Positions 1 to 38,705 of a stretch of 64,000 bases of DNA are shown piece by piece; position 1 is the first letter of the stretch, and each line of letters begins with the position of its first letter. The stretch is taken from contig NC_072800.1 in assembly GCF_028583425.1 (NCBI RefSeq), positions 94,333,001 to 94,397,000 of the forward strand, given 5' to 3'. The notes beneath the pieces were generated by a model that saw nothing but the letters and a program-made list of their open reading frames with translations, was not told the DNA's origin and ran no database searches. Origin of the DNA: Eublepharis macularius (Eukaryota > Chordata > Lepidosauria > Squamata > Eublepharidae). The translations under genes were made by a program, and so were the position numbers.

Positions 1-1000
1 ACCTGCCTTCTGTTCCTCTTGCCCAACCAGATCAATATTCAGATGTCAAAATTCAATGATTCTGTCTTTCAACAAATTACTTTATAATTTCTGCATTACA
101 ACTAATTATGAGTTCTGGTTTATCATAAATTACTTCAGCCACAAAGCTGCCAAACTATGCCCAAATCACACCGGCCATCTTACTAAAGATGCATGTATGG
201 AAACTGAGCTGCCACGGAGAAAATGCCCCAAGGAGAGAAGCTCAGAGGTAGGTTTTCAAGTGGGAAATGCCTTCCTCAGATCTGCGTTCTCCGGAATCTT
301 TGTTTATACTTGCAAGCGGAGTGCCGCCTGCCCGGTGAATCAAAAATTCTGCGCCGATGGGGCTGAGCAACCACAAAGGTCCCTTGTGTTTTGGAGACAT
401 TTCATTTCCCTTGAATGTGAAACACTTCATGGAGCCGCCATATGGGCCTGTCCTCCTCACTCCCTCCTACCATTTTTCTATCCTGCTTGAATGAGAGAAA
501 CCTGCCAGCTGCTGCCTTCACTTTTGCTTGAACAGCGGGAGAAATGGATTACGGCCAATCTGAGAAGCCACAGGCTACGCAGGGGCAGAACCTGGGCAGT
601 TTTACAGAAACAAGGGGAAAGCCACAGAAGCCAGGCCCTCCTCACTTTGCAAGCAAAGCCCCTGCACAACTTCAGGATTTCATTTTGGCAGCGTGGATGG
701 AGAGCAGCCAAAAGTGCCACTGCTCAGCATACAGCCTGAGGACTCTGAACAGGGACCTCTTCCGATGTCAGGATACTTTCATTTGTGTGTGTTGTGAAGT
801 TGCCGCCAACCTTCGGCTTCCCTATCAACAAAAGACCTCCCCCCGAACGGCCTTCTCTGACTGAGCCCCCCCCCCCCCCCGTCTCTCTCTCCCTGCTGCC
901 TTCCCCTTCCCCCCGCATCGTGGACTTCTCCAGAAAGGCCCGTCTTGTCCTCTCACGCGAGGCTTTCTTAAACATCATGATGTTAAACGACCTTCTTCCC
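1..1000 (-). other. SMARCC1 intron 1 (part)
   Basis: This lies downstream of the SMARCC1 exon 1 donor and so is intron. I see no exon. The only low-complexity feature is a run of 15 C at 866-880 followed by CT-rich sequence. Confidence 0.7.
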
Positions 1001-2165
1001 GAGCAGCAGGCCGCGGCCGCTTCCCCTCAGGTTCTCCAAGGCCGTCGTGGGGCTGACCCTGACCCGCCTCCATGAGCTCTGGGGAAGGGCCTGTGCCCCG
1101 GGGCCCTTCGCCCCCTTCCCAAGGCAGGCCTGCGAGGCTCGGGAGGCGCCGCCGCCGCCGCTGCTTCAACGCCCCCGCCCGCCTACCCCGCCGGGCCCGC
1201 CTCCTGCCGGGCGCGGGGCCTCCTCGGGGCACGGGCAGCCGCCCCGGCTCGGCTCAGCAGGAGGCCGAGGGCCAGACCCTCCCCGCGGCGCGGCGCAAGA
1301 GCTCCAGCGGGCCGCCACGGCCGCTCCTCGCCCGCCCGCCCGCGGGACCCCAGCGGAGCGCCCCAGGCGGGCCTCCCGGCGCAGACAAAGGGCCACGAGG
1401 CGCGGCGGGGCCGGCGGGACGGGCGCCCGGCCTCCCCCTCCGCCCCGCGGGCCCGCGTGAGGCCGGGCCGGGCCCCGCTCGCCTACCTTCTTGCAGTGCT
1501 TGCCCAGCCAGGCGCGGGCGGCGTCGAGCTGCGCGACGGTCTCGGGGCTCTCCCAGAACTTGCCCGCGGGGCCCCCGTCCTTGCGGCGCGACACCGACAC
1601 GGGGCTGGCGGAGGCGGCGGAGCCCACCGAGCCGGGGCCGCCTGCTGCTGCCGCCGCCGCCGCCGCGGGGCCGCCTGGGCCCGGGCCGCCCGCCCCGGCC
1701 CCGGGCACGGCCGCCGATCCCGCCGCCGCCGCCGCCGCCGCCATTGTCCTGCCGGGCCTCCCGCGCCGCCTCCGCCACCGCCGCCGGGGCCCTGCGCCGC
1801 CCACTCTCCTGGCCCCGCGCATGCGCAGAGCCCGCGGGACGCCGCGGCGGCTGCCACACCGCCGCCAATCTCCGCGCGCACGCGCAGGGGGGAAGCGGCC
1901 CTCCAGACGCGCTCGCCTCACGCCGCCTTCCCCGCCCGCGCGCGGGCCGCCGGCTCCTCTCGCTGGCTCGCAGGCGGTAGGGCGGCGCGGCGCATGCGCG
2001 CGAGGCCGCCGCCGTCTCCGGCAGGCCCGCCCCTCCTCGCCTCTGCGCGTGCGCCGCGAACGGAGCCCGGCCCCGCCTGTCGGCCGTCTGCGCCTGCGTC
2101 GTTCCTCCGGCCGCCTTCGCTTCTTGGGTGCGCATGCGTCTGCGCCGGGGGCGCTGTGGGCTGAG
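1000..2165. promoter_or_regulatory. CpG island and promoter of SMARCC1, with NRF1-type sites
   Basis: Very GC- and CpG-rich DNA surrounds the SMARCC1 start codon. Upstream of the start lie palindromic NRF1-type motifs: GCGCATGCGC at 1817-1826 and again at 1990-1999, a near match GCGCATGCGT at 2130-2139, and a GCGCACGCGC-like site near 1876. No TATA box is evident. Transcription would run leftwards from about 1750-1950. The long reading frames in this block come from base composition, not genes. Confidence 0.8.
1487..1744 (-). CDS. SMARCC1: SMARCC1 first coding exon (BAF155), rest of gene outside window
   Basis: SMARCC1 is a core scaffold subunit of the nuclear SWI/SNF (BAF) chromatin-remodelling complex. 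The exon reads leftwards from an ATG at 1744 and gives 86 residues: an Ala/Gly/Pro-rich leader of about 50 residues, then RRKDGGPAGKFWESPETV and AWLGKHCKK, which closely match the start of vertebrate SMARCC1; the shorter SMARCC2 leader fits less well. It ends in phase 0 at AAG followed by donor GTAGGC (1486-1485). Vertebrate SMARCC1 breaks at the same lysine pair. The start was chosen by homology: it is the first ATG that gives the conserved leader, although the frame stays open upstream. The leader is longer and richer in alanine than the mammalian one. All later exons lie left of position 1. Confidence 0.95.
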
Positions 2166-2261
2166 GAGTTGGTTTCCCCTGCAGGGAGAGTTTTCTGTGG
2201 CGCTCAGCAAAAGCCCCCCTCCCAATCGCCCGTGCAGGCTCGCCTCTGAGGCTGGACTGTG

Positions 2262-2330
2262 TTTTATTTATTTATGTGATTTGTACTCCGCCTTTCTCAC
2301 TGAGACTCAAGGCGGATTTTGATATTGATA
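2262..2330 (-). repeat. CR1 LINE 3' tail fragment
   Basis: The sequence 'cctttctcactgagactcaaggcgg' type (shown here in part) is the reverse complement of the 3' end of the longer CR1 copy at 42440-44170. The same short tail recurs at 14397, 44643, 47665, 50130 and 52870, always minus. Confidence 0.7.
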
Positions 2331-2454
2331 GCTGTGTATTATGGAAAAAAGCAGGAGTCCAGTATAAAACTAACAGCCCACGCTGAGACTAATGAAATTA
2401 GTGGTAGGGTATGAGTTTTCGTAAGCCACATCTCACTCCTTCAGGTACTGTGTA

Positions 2455-2530
2455 TTAAGCGTTGTGTGTTACATGCCATCAAGTTGCTTCCAACCCTATG
2501 AATGAAAGACCGCCAAACATCCTATTGTTG
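2455..2530 (-). repeat. Bov-B-type / Sauria SINE tail fragment
   Basis: The block with GTGTTACATGCCATCAAG and CTATGAATGAAAGACC is the reverse complement of the end of the Bov-B LINE copy at 44960-45582. Sauria-type SINEs carry such tails, so this is either a truncated SINE or a LINE end. Confidence 0.55.
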
Positions 2531-2986
2531 CAGCTGTTGTTATTCCCGATTACACAGTGCAAGTGTAAATGCAATATAATGAACAGCTAGGACATTCACT
2601 GATCAAAGCAGAATAATGGACAACTGTTAGGACATTCAGTGAACTATGCAATAGGGTAGGGTAGCAGAAATTCGGAAAACAAGCATAAAGTCCAAACACA
2701 GGAAAACTTTCTGAAACAAAGCAAGAACTAGTTTACATGGCATGTTTAGCAAAGTGGAGACTCCCTAATGGGCACGTCTACGTCAGCAGACAATACTCGA
2801 CAGAGTAGCATGTAGTCCCTGTCCCTATCAAGGCATCTCTCTGAGCTTCTTCTTAAAACTCAGCCCTATAACCTGAGCAGAAAGCCTTCCTGAATAATTC
2901 AGTCTTGCATAGTTTGTGGAAAGCCAGGAGTGCGGGAGCTTTCCAACCTGCAACCGTTCTACAATTTGAGGGCTACTACAAAGAAA

Positions 2987-3130
2987 TAGTAAAGAGTCCA
3001 GTAGCACCCTTAAGACGAACCAACTTTGCTGTAGCATAAGCTTTCGAGAACCACAGCTCTTTGACTCGTCAGATGCATCTGACGAATTTTGCTACTAGAG
3101 ACTAACATGGCTAACTCTTCTGGATCTATG
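2987..3130. mobile_element. Foldback repeat, family A, with 12-bp target duplication
   Basis: A palindrome-derived repeat with the arm motif AAGCTTTCGAGAACCACAG and the end GGCTAACTCTTCTGGATC. It is flanked by a perfect 12-bp direct repeat, ACTACAAAGAAA, at 2975-2986 and 3131-3142. Other copies lie at 27712, 53635 and 57592. Confidence 0.8.
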
Positions 3131-4067
3131 ACTACAAAGAAAGAGCGGGTACTGGCAGCTGCTAATTTAGCTGCTGCAGAAGACCCTGTTCAGATGACCA
3201 AAGCTGCCAGGGTGGACCATAGGGAGAGAGGCATTCCCATACATATGAAGGGCCCGTGAAGGGCTTTGAATATGCTAGTCGTGACCTTGAATCCAGCCCA
3301 GTAGCTGATCGGAAGCCAATGGAGTGACTGCAGAACGGGAGTGATATGCATGCTCCCTCCCGCTCCTGAGAGTAAATGATCTGCAATATTTAGCAGCAGC
3401 TGGAGTCTCCAAGTCAACTTTGAAGGGAGATATATGTAGACTATTACAGTAGTCTAGACTAGATGTTATTGTGCCATGAATCCAGGTGGCTAGATCAGTC
3501 GTGTCAAGGTGGGGGGCCATCTTCCAGGCAAGTCTGAGTTGTAAAAAGGCCTTTTTGCAGCTGCATTTACTTGCTTCTCTGGCAGCAGCGCTGGATCTAG
3601 TATAACCTCTCTAGGCTCTTTACTGAGTCAGCTAGGGTCAACCGAACCCTCCAAAAGGTCAGAAGCACCTCCAAGATCTCTGCTTTTCCAACAAACATCA
3701 CTTCTATCTTGTCTGGGTTCAATTTCAATTTATTTGCTTTCAGCCAGTTGACAACAGCTGCCAAGCAGCTATTCAGTACCGCTATTGCATTGCCAGGGGA
3801 TTTGGATAATGAGATATAACGCTGGGTGCCATCTGCATATTAATGGCATCCAATTCCGTAGCAACAATTAATTCTCGTAAAGGGCTTTACATAGAGGTTG
3901 AATAAAATGGAGGATAAGATAGGTCTCATTCTGGAGATAGGTGATCTCTCACAGCAACCCTTTGAGTCTGTTCCATGAGCAACAATTTAAACTAGTCCAA
4001 GGCACATCCTTTGATTCCCACTTCTGTCTCTAAAAGCCTCAACTAGATAAGATTGTCTACTGTGTTG

Positions 4068-4551
4068 AAGGGGTGGGGAACCTTTTTTCCGAGGGCCAAG
4101 TTTATGTTCTGTCCTGCGCAGGGAGCAACCTTTCTCCCACGCGCGACATTGCTCCCGAAAATGTCTGGGAGCGATGTCACACACACGGGAGAATCAGCGC
4201 TCATGTCCCCTTTCTCCCTGCTGCCACTGCTGTGGCCCACTCATGGCAGAGCGACAGCAGCAGCTCTGTCATCAGCACCAGTGCCCCCCCTGCTGTCGCC
4301 GCCACCACCGCTGGCTCTCACCGCAGCAGTGGCACAGGCCACTTTCGCCAGCGCTGCAGGTCACTCTCAGTGGCAATGGAAGTGTGTGGCACTGGCAACA
4401 GCAGGCAGTGGCAGCAAGAGCTGCCCGCTTCCACTGCCGCCGCCGCCTACTCTTATGGTGCGGGAGCATGCCACTTGTCTCTCTTCGCGGGCCAGTCCAA
4501 ATGACTTCGCGGGCCGTATACAGCCCCCGAGCCTGACGTTCCCCACCCCTG
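4068..4551. mobile_element. Non-autonomous hAT-like element inside the CR1
   Basis: The ends read AGGGGTGGGGAACC and, inverted, GTTCCCCACCCCTG: terminal inverted repeats of a CAGGGG-type hAT element. The GC-rich interior has no transposase frame. Flanks CTGTGTTG and CTGTAGAT could be a decayed 8-bp target duplication. Confidence 0.65.
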
Positions 4552-4689
4552 CTGTAGATAGATAGAGGAGGAGCAACATTGAAGCATGGCCTTTGTCTAC
4601 ATTCATGCAGAGGTCATCGGCTAGAGCCACTAGCTTTGTTTCCATCCAGACTTGTTCACATCTTGCAAACTGTATCTATCTACCTGTAA

Positions 4690-4876
4690 TTTTATGTTGT
4701 CTGCAGGATTTCATAGTCTCGGGTTGAAACGCAAGTGGTTTTAAGTATTTGCACTATGTTGTTTTATTGCATTTTATTATGTTTTGTATTGGTTTTTGAC
4801 TGATATAATAGTTTATGATGTGAACTGCTTTGAGCTCTTAATTAAAGAGAAGCTGTATAAAAATCAAATAAATAGA
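4690..4876 (+). repeat. 3' end of a second CR1-like LINE family
   Basis: An AT-rich tail with GTGAACTGCTTTGAGCTC followed by AAATCAAATAAATAGA has the form of a CR1 3' end. No coding sequence is attached. Confidence 0.5.
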
Positions 4877-7600
4877 AGAGATGCTGGAGAGGCCATCAGA
4901 AAACAGGGCCTCTGCCCCCTTTTGCTCGCTCCAGTCACAGAAATCAAGCAGGCTCAGGCAGGAAGCATTGTGGAGCAGGGCTGCAGCGTTCCTGCTTTCC
5001 GTTAAAAAAATCGTGCTGATAAAGAACTGGCTCATCCCCGCCCGCCCCCGGTCCCCCGAGCAGGTCCTTCCCCAACTTTGCTTGCTGTGGCAGTTTTTTG
5101 ATCGCAAGGGATTTTTAACCATGCTTCAAGTGGTGCCATCCACAAATCCGTTTATCTCTGTGCCTGTGAGCAAGGCCAAATCCTCTAGAAAGAGCACCAA
5201 ATGGGGTGGGGGTACCAGTAGCATGGAACGCCAAGAGAATGCCAGAAGAAACAAAACCTGCGGTATATGTCTTTAAGTAAACCGTTAGCAACTCGTTTTC
5301 ACCCAAGTCTTGCATAGGAGGGGCTTGATTAGACCTCTGGTTCAGCGTGTTAGAAACAACAGTCTATGGGAGCAATGAAGAAGTCTGTTGTTGCAGCTAT
5401 CCAGGTTACCCGAGTACTGATGACCTGGATAGCTAAGCCCAATCCTGCTCATCCCACCCTCTGCAAACTACTAGCAGAAGACTGGCACCTATCCCTGGGC
5501 ATTTTGGCACCGTGGCCAAGGCAGCCTCCTCTCCAGTTGCCACCCATGTAGCCTCAGAGCACTGGAGGAGTGTAAAGCAGCAGGTCCTTAAGGGATGCTG
5601 ACCCAAAATGGCATAAGCCTTCCAAGGCCAGCGCCAGCGCTTTCAATTGGGCGCAGAACTGCTGCTGGAGACGCTTCCGTGCAGAGATTCTCCCAGTGGT
5701 GTCAACAACGGCTTGAGCCTTCTCAGGTCACAGAAAAGCCAAGGTCAGCCTGGCGGGAAGAACGTCCTTTTCTTGGAAATGCAGTTCACTAGAGAAGGGA
5801 GCCGTTTCCCTTGAAAGGCCCAGATTAGAGGAAGGGAAGAGAGGCGTGTGTAGAAGAGTAATGGTTCGCTTGAAGCTGGCTTCACAAAGGTGGGTCCTGG
5901 GAATGTTAATTGCCTCCTGTTGTGCTGAAGGCTGCCAGCTTGAGTGCGTTTCTTTCCCCTGCTTGGGTGTGGCTGAGGTGCACGAACCTAAGAGCTGTTG
6001 GTACCTTGCCTATGGCCTTGCCCGAAGGGAATACATTTGAAATACCCCAAACAGTTGTCCAGTTCAGTGCACGCGTAAGGCTTTCTTCTATCAGCATCCA
6101 CATCTTATTACTTCACAAGATCTTAAAAGTGACATTTGAGAGAGATGCTCAATTAAATGGTGGCATTAAGAAACACCAAACCCATCTGGCACAGATCAGG
6201 TGTGCAGAAATGTTTCTGCATCAGGAATCTGACCTCTCAAGCAGCTTGTATTTAATCACAAGCGAGCAAGTAGTGCAAGCCACATGTGCTGTTCGGGCTC
6301 ATCTGTTATCAGGTACTGGGGCCCATGGTTTTTAGACAAAGCAGAAAAATATCCTGCTGGTCTTTGACTACTGGTTCAAACCCAAACTTTTAAGCAGGAG
6401 GATCTGCTCTCGATACAGCAGCTACCCCTCAGAATGAAAGGACAGTGTCTTGAAGTGGTGCCAGTTCTTGTTGAAGCTTCTCTATTAAGCCTCTATTCTC
6501 TGATTAAGCTAAGCTAATACAAGTCAAATGCTAAACTGTCCTAACTGTTGTTCATATGGGTCTCAGTGAGGCTGGATAAGTGGAATAATTTTACAGTATT
6601 ACAAAGGAAATGCAAGCTTTACTGTGGTAGGGGCATCTGCAGCGTTTATACCAGGGCAAACTCAGTACTGTAGAAAGCCCATGGAAAAACATGACCTCTT
6701 TCTGCCTCTCCAGCTCTGTCTGAAGGCAGGGCCTCATCAGCCCAGTAAGGTATGGTAAAGATACCATTCTCTGGGGGACTGTCAGAGCCAAAGGTTGGCA
6801 GGATTAAGCAAGCCACTGTTAACATATCTGATAATCTCTTCCAAAATTTTAACAAAACCACCTGTGTGTGATTACCGGGAGAAAGCAGGAAAGATCCTGC
6901 CAGCAGCAGCTGAATACCATCTGGGTCAAGTTTGTTTGTACTCTGCTTGCGGGTACTTTAGCCTGAGCATGACCAGAGATGCCAGTCCTTAAGTGTGAGC
7001 CATGAAAGGTCTTCGGCAGACCAAGTCCAGCCCAGGAGATGTTTGTGGTTTTTCTGTCTTGTTTAAATGGAAATTGTACTCTGGAACCTTCTATAAGCTG
7101 TACGGGGCCCTATGGGGAGAAAAGCAGCACAGAAGCACCCTAATTAATAAAAGCAGCTGCCCCTTTTGCATGATGACCTCCTAAAAGGCCAAATGTTACC
7201 AGAATTTGAATGAGACAGGAGTCAGGGGAGAATGCAGCAGCTCTTACTTCACCCCTCGCCAACCTCCCCCCCCCATCAGTTTTATTCATCTAAGTGGAGC
7301 ACAGGAAGGCTATCTTCAGAGCAGCCGTGTTTCAAACACACACTTCCATAAAACACCTCAACTTCCTCCCCTCAAAGAAGGAATTCAACTGCTGCACATG
7401 TGGCTGAATCAAGAGGGCTTCCCAGTGAGAGAGACGTGGACACAACATACACAGAAGCAACTCAAGAACTGCTTCCAAGAAGAACAACTGTGTTCCAGAC
7501 AAGACAGAACGTTGCTTGCCAGCGGGGAGGACCTCCCTGGCAGAGCAAAAACTCCCTTTTGGCTTATTCTAATGAAATGTTCCAAAAACACACCAACGGC
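4877..7600. other. Intergenic sequence between SMARCC1 and the KANSL1-like gene
   Basis: I see no exon, RNA gene or recognisable repeat in most of this stretch. The open frames are short and show no family resemblance. A second potential minus-strand AATAAA lies near 7278-7288 and could serve as a distal poly(A) site of the KANSL1-like gene. Confidence 0.4.
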
Positions 7601-7614
7601 CACTAGAGCGAATG

Positions 7615-8444
7615 CACCAGCCGTCCTGCCAGTTTTATTACATGTATTGGGAGATAAATGAAAATATCCATACAATGAACAGGATTTACATCATGATTTA
7701 TCATATATCAGCAACATCGCATTTCTTTAAGGCCAAGATAACACGATTCATGGTTAGAGGACTGATCATTTTCAAATGACGTTTCAGAACTAAAAACCGT
7801 CTGAACCTTGAAGAGGGAACGTCCCCCTCCCCCTCCAGCACTGACTCAGATGCTCATGCACAGCAAGGACCCCTTGACTAAGACCTGCCTTGTGGAGAGG
7901 GGAGGGGGGCGGTGACCGGTGTGGATGACTTTTCACTGCCAGTTCCCAATGCCCATTCTCAAACTGGAATAAAAGCCCATGGGGACGAGGCGTTCAGCTG
8001 ACTGGCACCTTGTCCACGAAGCATCCTCTGAGTGACAGACCTCTACGTTTCAACAGCTCTACTGCGCCTCTGCTGCTTGGCCTTCATTCTCTGGGGCCTC
8101 ATTCGACCGCTTGGCTGCTCCCTTTTGGGGTTTCCTTGGGCTGCTGCACCTGTAGCAGCAGCACCTAACCTTCTTTGCCAGTAAGGCGCGAGAGTTCTTC
8201 CATCCAGAATAAACCTGCAAGCGAGCCTTTCTGGGTGGCTCCCTCCCCCCCACGACAGAGCCTCTGCGGCCTGTCCAGCCCTCACTGATCTGGGGGGAGC
8301 CAGAGCTCCAAGTTCACAGCTGGACCTCTGCTGTGTGCGCAGCAGCTCCTTCTGCTGCCATTGCTCTGCTAGGTCAGCTCACCTGCCAAGCTCTGCAATA
8401 CCAATCTCTACAGTATGGGTGCAACTCTAACAGGGCCCAAAAGC
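7615..8444 (-). other. 3' UTR of the KANSL1-like gene
   Basis: Sequence between the stop codon and the proposed poly(A) site. Open frames inside it (for example 8043-8285 minus) show no family resemblance and are treated as chance. Confidence 0.6.
7634..7639 (-). terminator. Poly(A) signal of the KANSL1-like gene
   Basis: AATAAA on the minus strand is the first canonical hexamer after the stop codon at 8445. A GT-rich element (TTGGTGTGTTTTTGG on the minus strand, about 7580-7595) follows at the usual distance, so cleavage is expected near 7610-7620. The 3' UTR would be about 0.8 kb. Confidence 0.7.
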
Positions 8445-35500
<27,056 letters not shown>

Positions 35501-36476
35501 GGCGGGCCCGGCCGCGGTCGCCGCCGCCGCCTCAGGGCGGGCCCGGGCTCTCCATGGGCTCCGGCCGGGACAATGCGGGCTCGCTCGGGAGCGAGCGCGG
35601 GCGCGCGCCTGACACACAGGCCCCCTCGGCCTCGGGGCGCGCATGCGCAAGCGAGGCGGGAAAGCGGGCCGGCCCTCGCTTCCTCCGGACGCGCCCGAAG
35701 ACGGTCGCTTCGCCCGGCAGGGGGCAGCCAACGGCGCTTGCGGATTGCGCCTGCGCACGCCCCACCCTAGCCCACCACGGCCCCACGCACGTGAGGAACG
35801 GAGGACCCGCCCACCTCCGTTACCCTTGGCAGCCGCGCCTCCTCTCGGGCGGAACGTGCAAAGCAAGGCGCGTGCGCACATCGTACTCCGCCCGCGCCAC
35901 AAATCCGGCGCCTGCGCACATAGGCTGTGCGGGACATAAACGCGCCTGACTCTCCAGCGTAGTGTTCGCGCTACGCACATTGCCGACCATAATAGGGCTC
36001 CCTAAATAACCCCCCCCCCCGGCGTCTATTTCTATATTTTAAAAAAATCAATACAACGTTCAAAATGGTACTTTGAGGGGGCTGCCTGACAGGCAAACTT
36101 TCAGAAGGTAAAGCCTTTAACCTGTAAATTTCTGCCAGGCTGGCAACACCCACCCCTGCCAATGCCAGGGAAAATGAGCGTGACGCCGGGCAGGTGACTC
36201 GGCTTGCAACAATTATGAAAAGCCTTGTGTAACAATGCCCGCATGGAGCGCACACAGAAGAATGAGTCACAAGCTAGAGGAAAGACGCAGATAGAATCAA
36301 ATGGGGAAAAGGCATTCCTTCAAGACACGGGTCTCTCGCCCTTTGGCCCTGTGATGGCAGTGGTCAAGGCACCTCCTCCTCTTCCTGCCCAGAGGAAAGC
36401 TGGCAAGCTGCTACTCAGTAGGGCACAAACCAGGGCCGGCCCTCCACTAAGACTACTGCATGTTTGCATTGGAGGT

Positions 36477-37005
36477 AGGGTTGGTATTCCCCCGCCAGGG
36501 GCAGGGGATGCCCAGATCCTACCCTTTCCCCCCCTGTGCCCACTTACGTAGCTGGCGGGGGGGGTGCGCGACCTGGGGAGCCCCATCCCCGGGCGGTGTG
36601 GCACACCCCCAGGTAGGGGGCATGCCCCCACGCTGCAAGAGCAGGTGGCGGTGGCAGCAAGAGCAGGCTCTCCCTGCGAGCATGGCCGCTCACTCTCACA
36701 GCCACCACTGCCACTGCCCCCATGGCCCCTGTGCACCAAATGAGGATGAGCAAGCGACTGGGCAGCGGCTGCGCTTGCAGCAAGAGCCGGTGGCAGTGGC
36801 AACAAGGGCCCCCTTTGACCCAGGGCGCCCTTTGACCCCCACGTGATGACATCACTCAAAGTGACGTCATCACATGAGCTGGGAGCACGCGCGCATGTGT
36901 GTGGAAAAAGGAAGCCAGGATAAGTACCAGCTCCCAATCCCCCACTGGGAGACTCCAGGGACCTGGGGATCCCGTTGAGGGGCTCCAGGTCCCTCGCAAC
37001 CTTAA
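36477..37005. mobile_element. Non-autonomous hAT-like element with 8-bp target duplication
   Basis: Ends read AGGGTTGG and, inverted, AAGGTTGC-like. They are flanked by a perfect 8-bp direct repeat TTGGAGGT (36469-36476 and 37006-37013), typical of hAT. The GC-rich interior contains GATGACATCACTCAAAGTG followed by a TGACGTCA site. A second element starting CAGGGCCGGCCC (36431) may enclose it. Confidence 0.65.
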
Positions 37006-37207
37006 TTGGAGGTGGGGGGCTTTTCATAAGCTTCTGCTATTCATGTAATAGCAAATGCAAACAAACAACTGCAGCAACATCTTTGTATGACTTCATATCT
37101 AAGAAAACGTAAATAGAGGGAACAAAAATTTAAAACAATTTTTATTGAAAATTAAGTTCAGAGGCATTTTGGTTTGAAATTTTTAAAAGACCTGGGGCAC
37201 AATCAAG

Positions 37208-37450
37208 TGCCAACGAAATCCTCAGCTGAGTCATTCCAGTCTAAGTCCATTTAAATCAATGAGCTTTGACTGGAGTAATTCTGTTTAGGATTTCACTGAA
37301 AAACACTGATTTGGGGTGCAAGCCTAAGGGGGTTTACTCAGAAGAAAATCCCATGTTATTCAACAGAATTTACTCCCAGGAAAGTGCCATTAGGTTTACA
37401 GCCTTCATTAGAGAAGTTAAGTGTATGCTTAAGCCTGCAATCTTAAAAAC
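37208..37450 (+). repeat. Ancient dispersed repeat (TTACTCCCAGGAAAG family)
   Basis: Contains TTTACTCCCAGGAAAGTG with AGGTTTACAGCC. Related pieces occur at 55245-55330 and 57500-57580. Family name not known to me. Confidence 0.5.
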
Positions 37451-38330
37451 ACTTTCCTGAGAGTAAGCCATTGAATAAAAAGGATTCTCCCAACACCTCT
37501 TCCCCTGAATTAACTTAATTTTGGATGGCTCTTGCCATTCATAAGGATGCTTAAGGTGTACAAAAGCTGATAAAATATCAATCAATTTCAACATGGTTAA
37601 GTAGTCTTTAGTCTATGAAAGCTCTCAAAATATGTTATTCTTAAAACACAGTGTTGTCTATACATTGAAATAAATTTTAAAATTAGCTACATTCTAGTAA
37701 GGAAATTGTTAGAAAACTCCACTTTGAAACATATGACCCCCATCAAAGGGATTCTTTTTCCTCCAATTTATTCCAAACCGTAAGGGTTTTTTAAATTGTA
37801 AAATGCAAATGAATAATATAAAAACAAACCAAGGGGGGGAGTGAAAGGAGTAAACTGAAACATTTCCAAGGAAAATTCTGCAAACGAGACAAAACTTTGA
37901 TTTTCCAAGGCACCTAGATAATACTATTTAAATTGTTATGTTACATTTCTGACTACTGCTAAACATGGACAAAATAATGAATAATGGAAATGAAATAAAA
38001 ATGGAGTATTTCTGCAGAGCTTTCATGAGTCTTACTGTGCCATTTTGCCATCGGACTATACTCCCCGTCTTGCAGATAACATTTCTTGCTCCTGCTTACA
38101 GCCACTCTTAACACACACAATACTGGATTTTTATGGTACAATTTGAAACAACTTTTACTAGGCAGTACCTCTAACCGAACACAATGAGACATATGTCTAA
38201 GTATAAACATACTTAGGATTGAGCTGCAGGGTTCATGCTGAGAGCCCCTTCGAACTGATACTCTACATCACTTCTATTTTTGTACCACAGCTACCACAAA
38301 AGTAGTACTCTTTTGAATAAATAATAACAC
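37451..38330. other. AT-rich stretch, nothing recognised
   Basis: No exon, RNA gene or named repeat can be supported here. Confidence 0.4.
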
Positions 38331-38526
38331 TATTAAAAGACCAAATAAATATCTGGCCTTAAGCAACATATAATCTCTATCTGGTGCCCTACACCGCTTT
38401 CCTGGTACATCTGTACCTTCATACTGGATGCTTTCTCCATCTTTAACAGATCACCTTGAGCCTGATTTGGAACACAGCTAATAAGATGTTTTCCTACAAG
38501 ATGCGAACAGTCTAGAAGATTCTTAC

Positions 38527-38611
38527 CTTCACATGACTCTCCTTTCTGCTCCACTATATTCTGACCCATCAATTTTTGAAGGCTGAAATAATCCCAGCAC
38601 TGTACAGCCGT
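38527..38611 (-). other. Possible exon of an unknown minus-strand transcript
   Basis: Bounded by a polypyrimidine acceptor (CTTCATTTCAG) and a strong donor (GTAAGA). It is open in the frame giving AVQCWDYFSLQKLMGQ, and in phase with a potential donor CAG/GTAGGC at 39972 in the CpG island upstream. I recognise no family. It could be a non-coding exon or chance. Confidence 0.3.
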
Positions 38612-38705
38612 CTGAAATGAAGACATCAAAATAAACTTCAGATTCATCCAGATTTCATCTAAAAGAGATCGATATATAGCTGTAGGTCTTAGAAACACAA
38701 GCTGT

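Larger units (their letters stand above)
2825..4660 (-). mobile_element. Degenerate CR1-type LINE, with two nested insertions
   Basis: Reverse-strand translation gives broken pieces of the CR1 reverse-transcriptase C-terminus, including HITPVLQSLHWLPIS and LSTNYARLNYSG, in the order expected for a minus copy. Segments near 4570-4650 match the CR1 copy at 42.9 kb ('gcatggcctttgtctac'). The element is interrupted by a foldback repeat (2987-3130) and by a hAT-like element (about 4068-4551). No intact frame remains. Confidence 0.75.

Noticed and set aside
1047..2249. Several 130-320 aa frames on both strands around 1.0-2.2 kb
   Set aside because: They are stop-poor because of CpG-island composition; only the SMARCC1 exon shows homology and a splice site.
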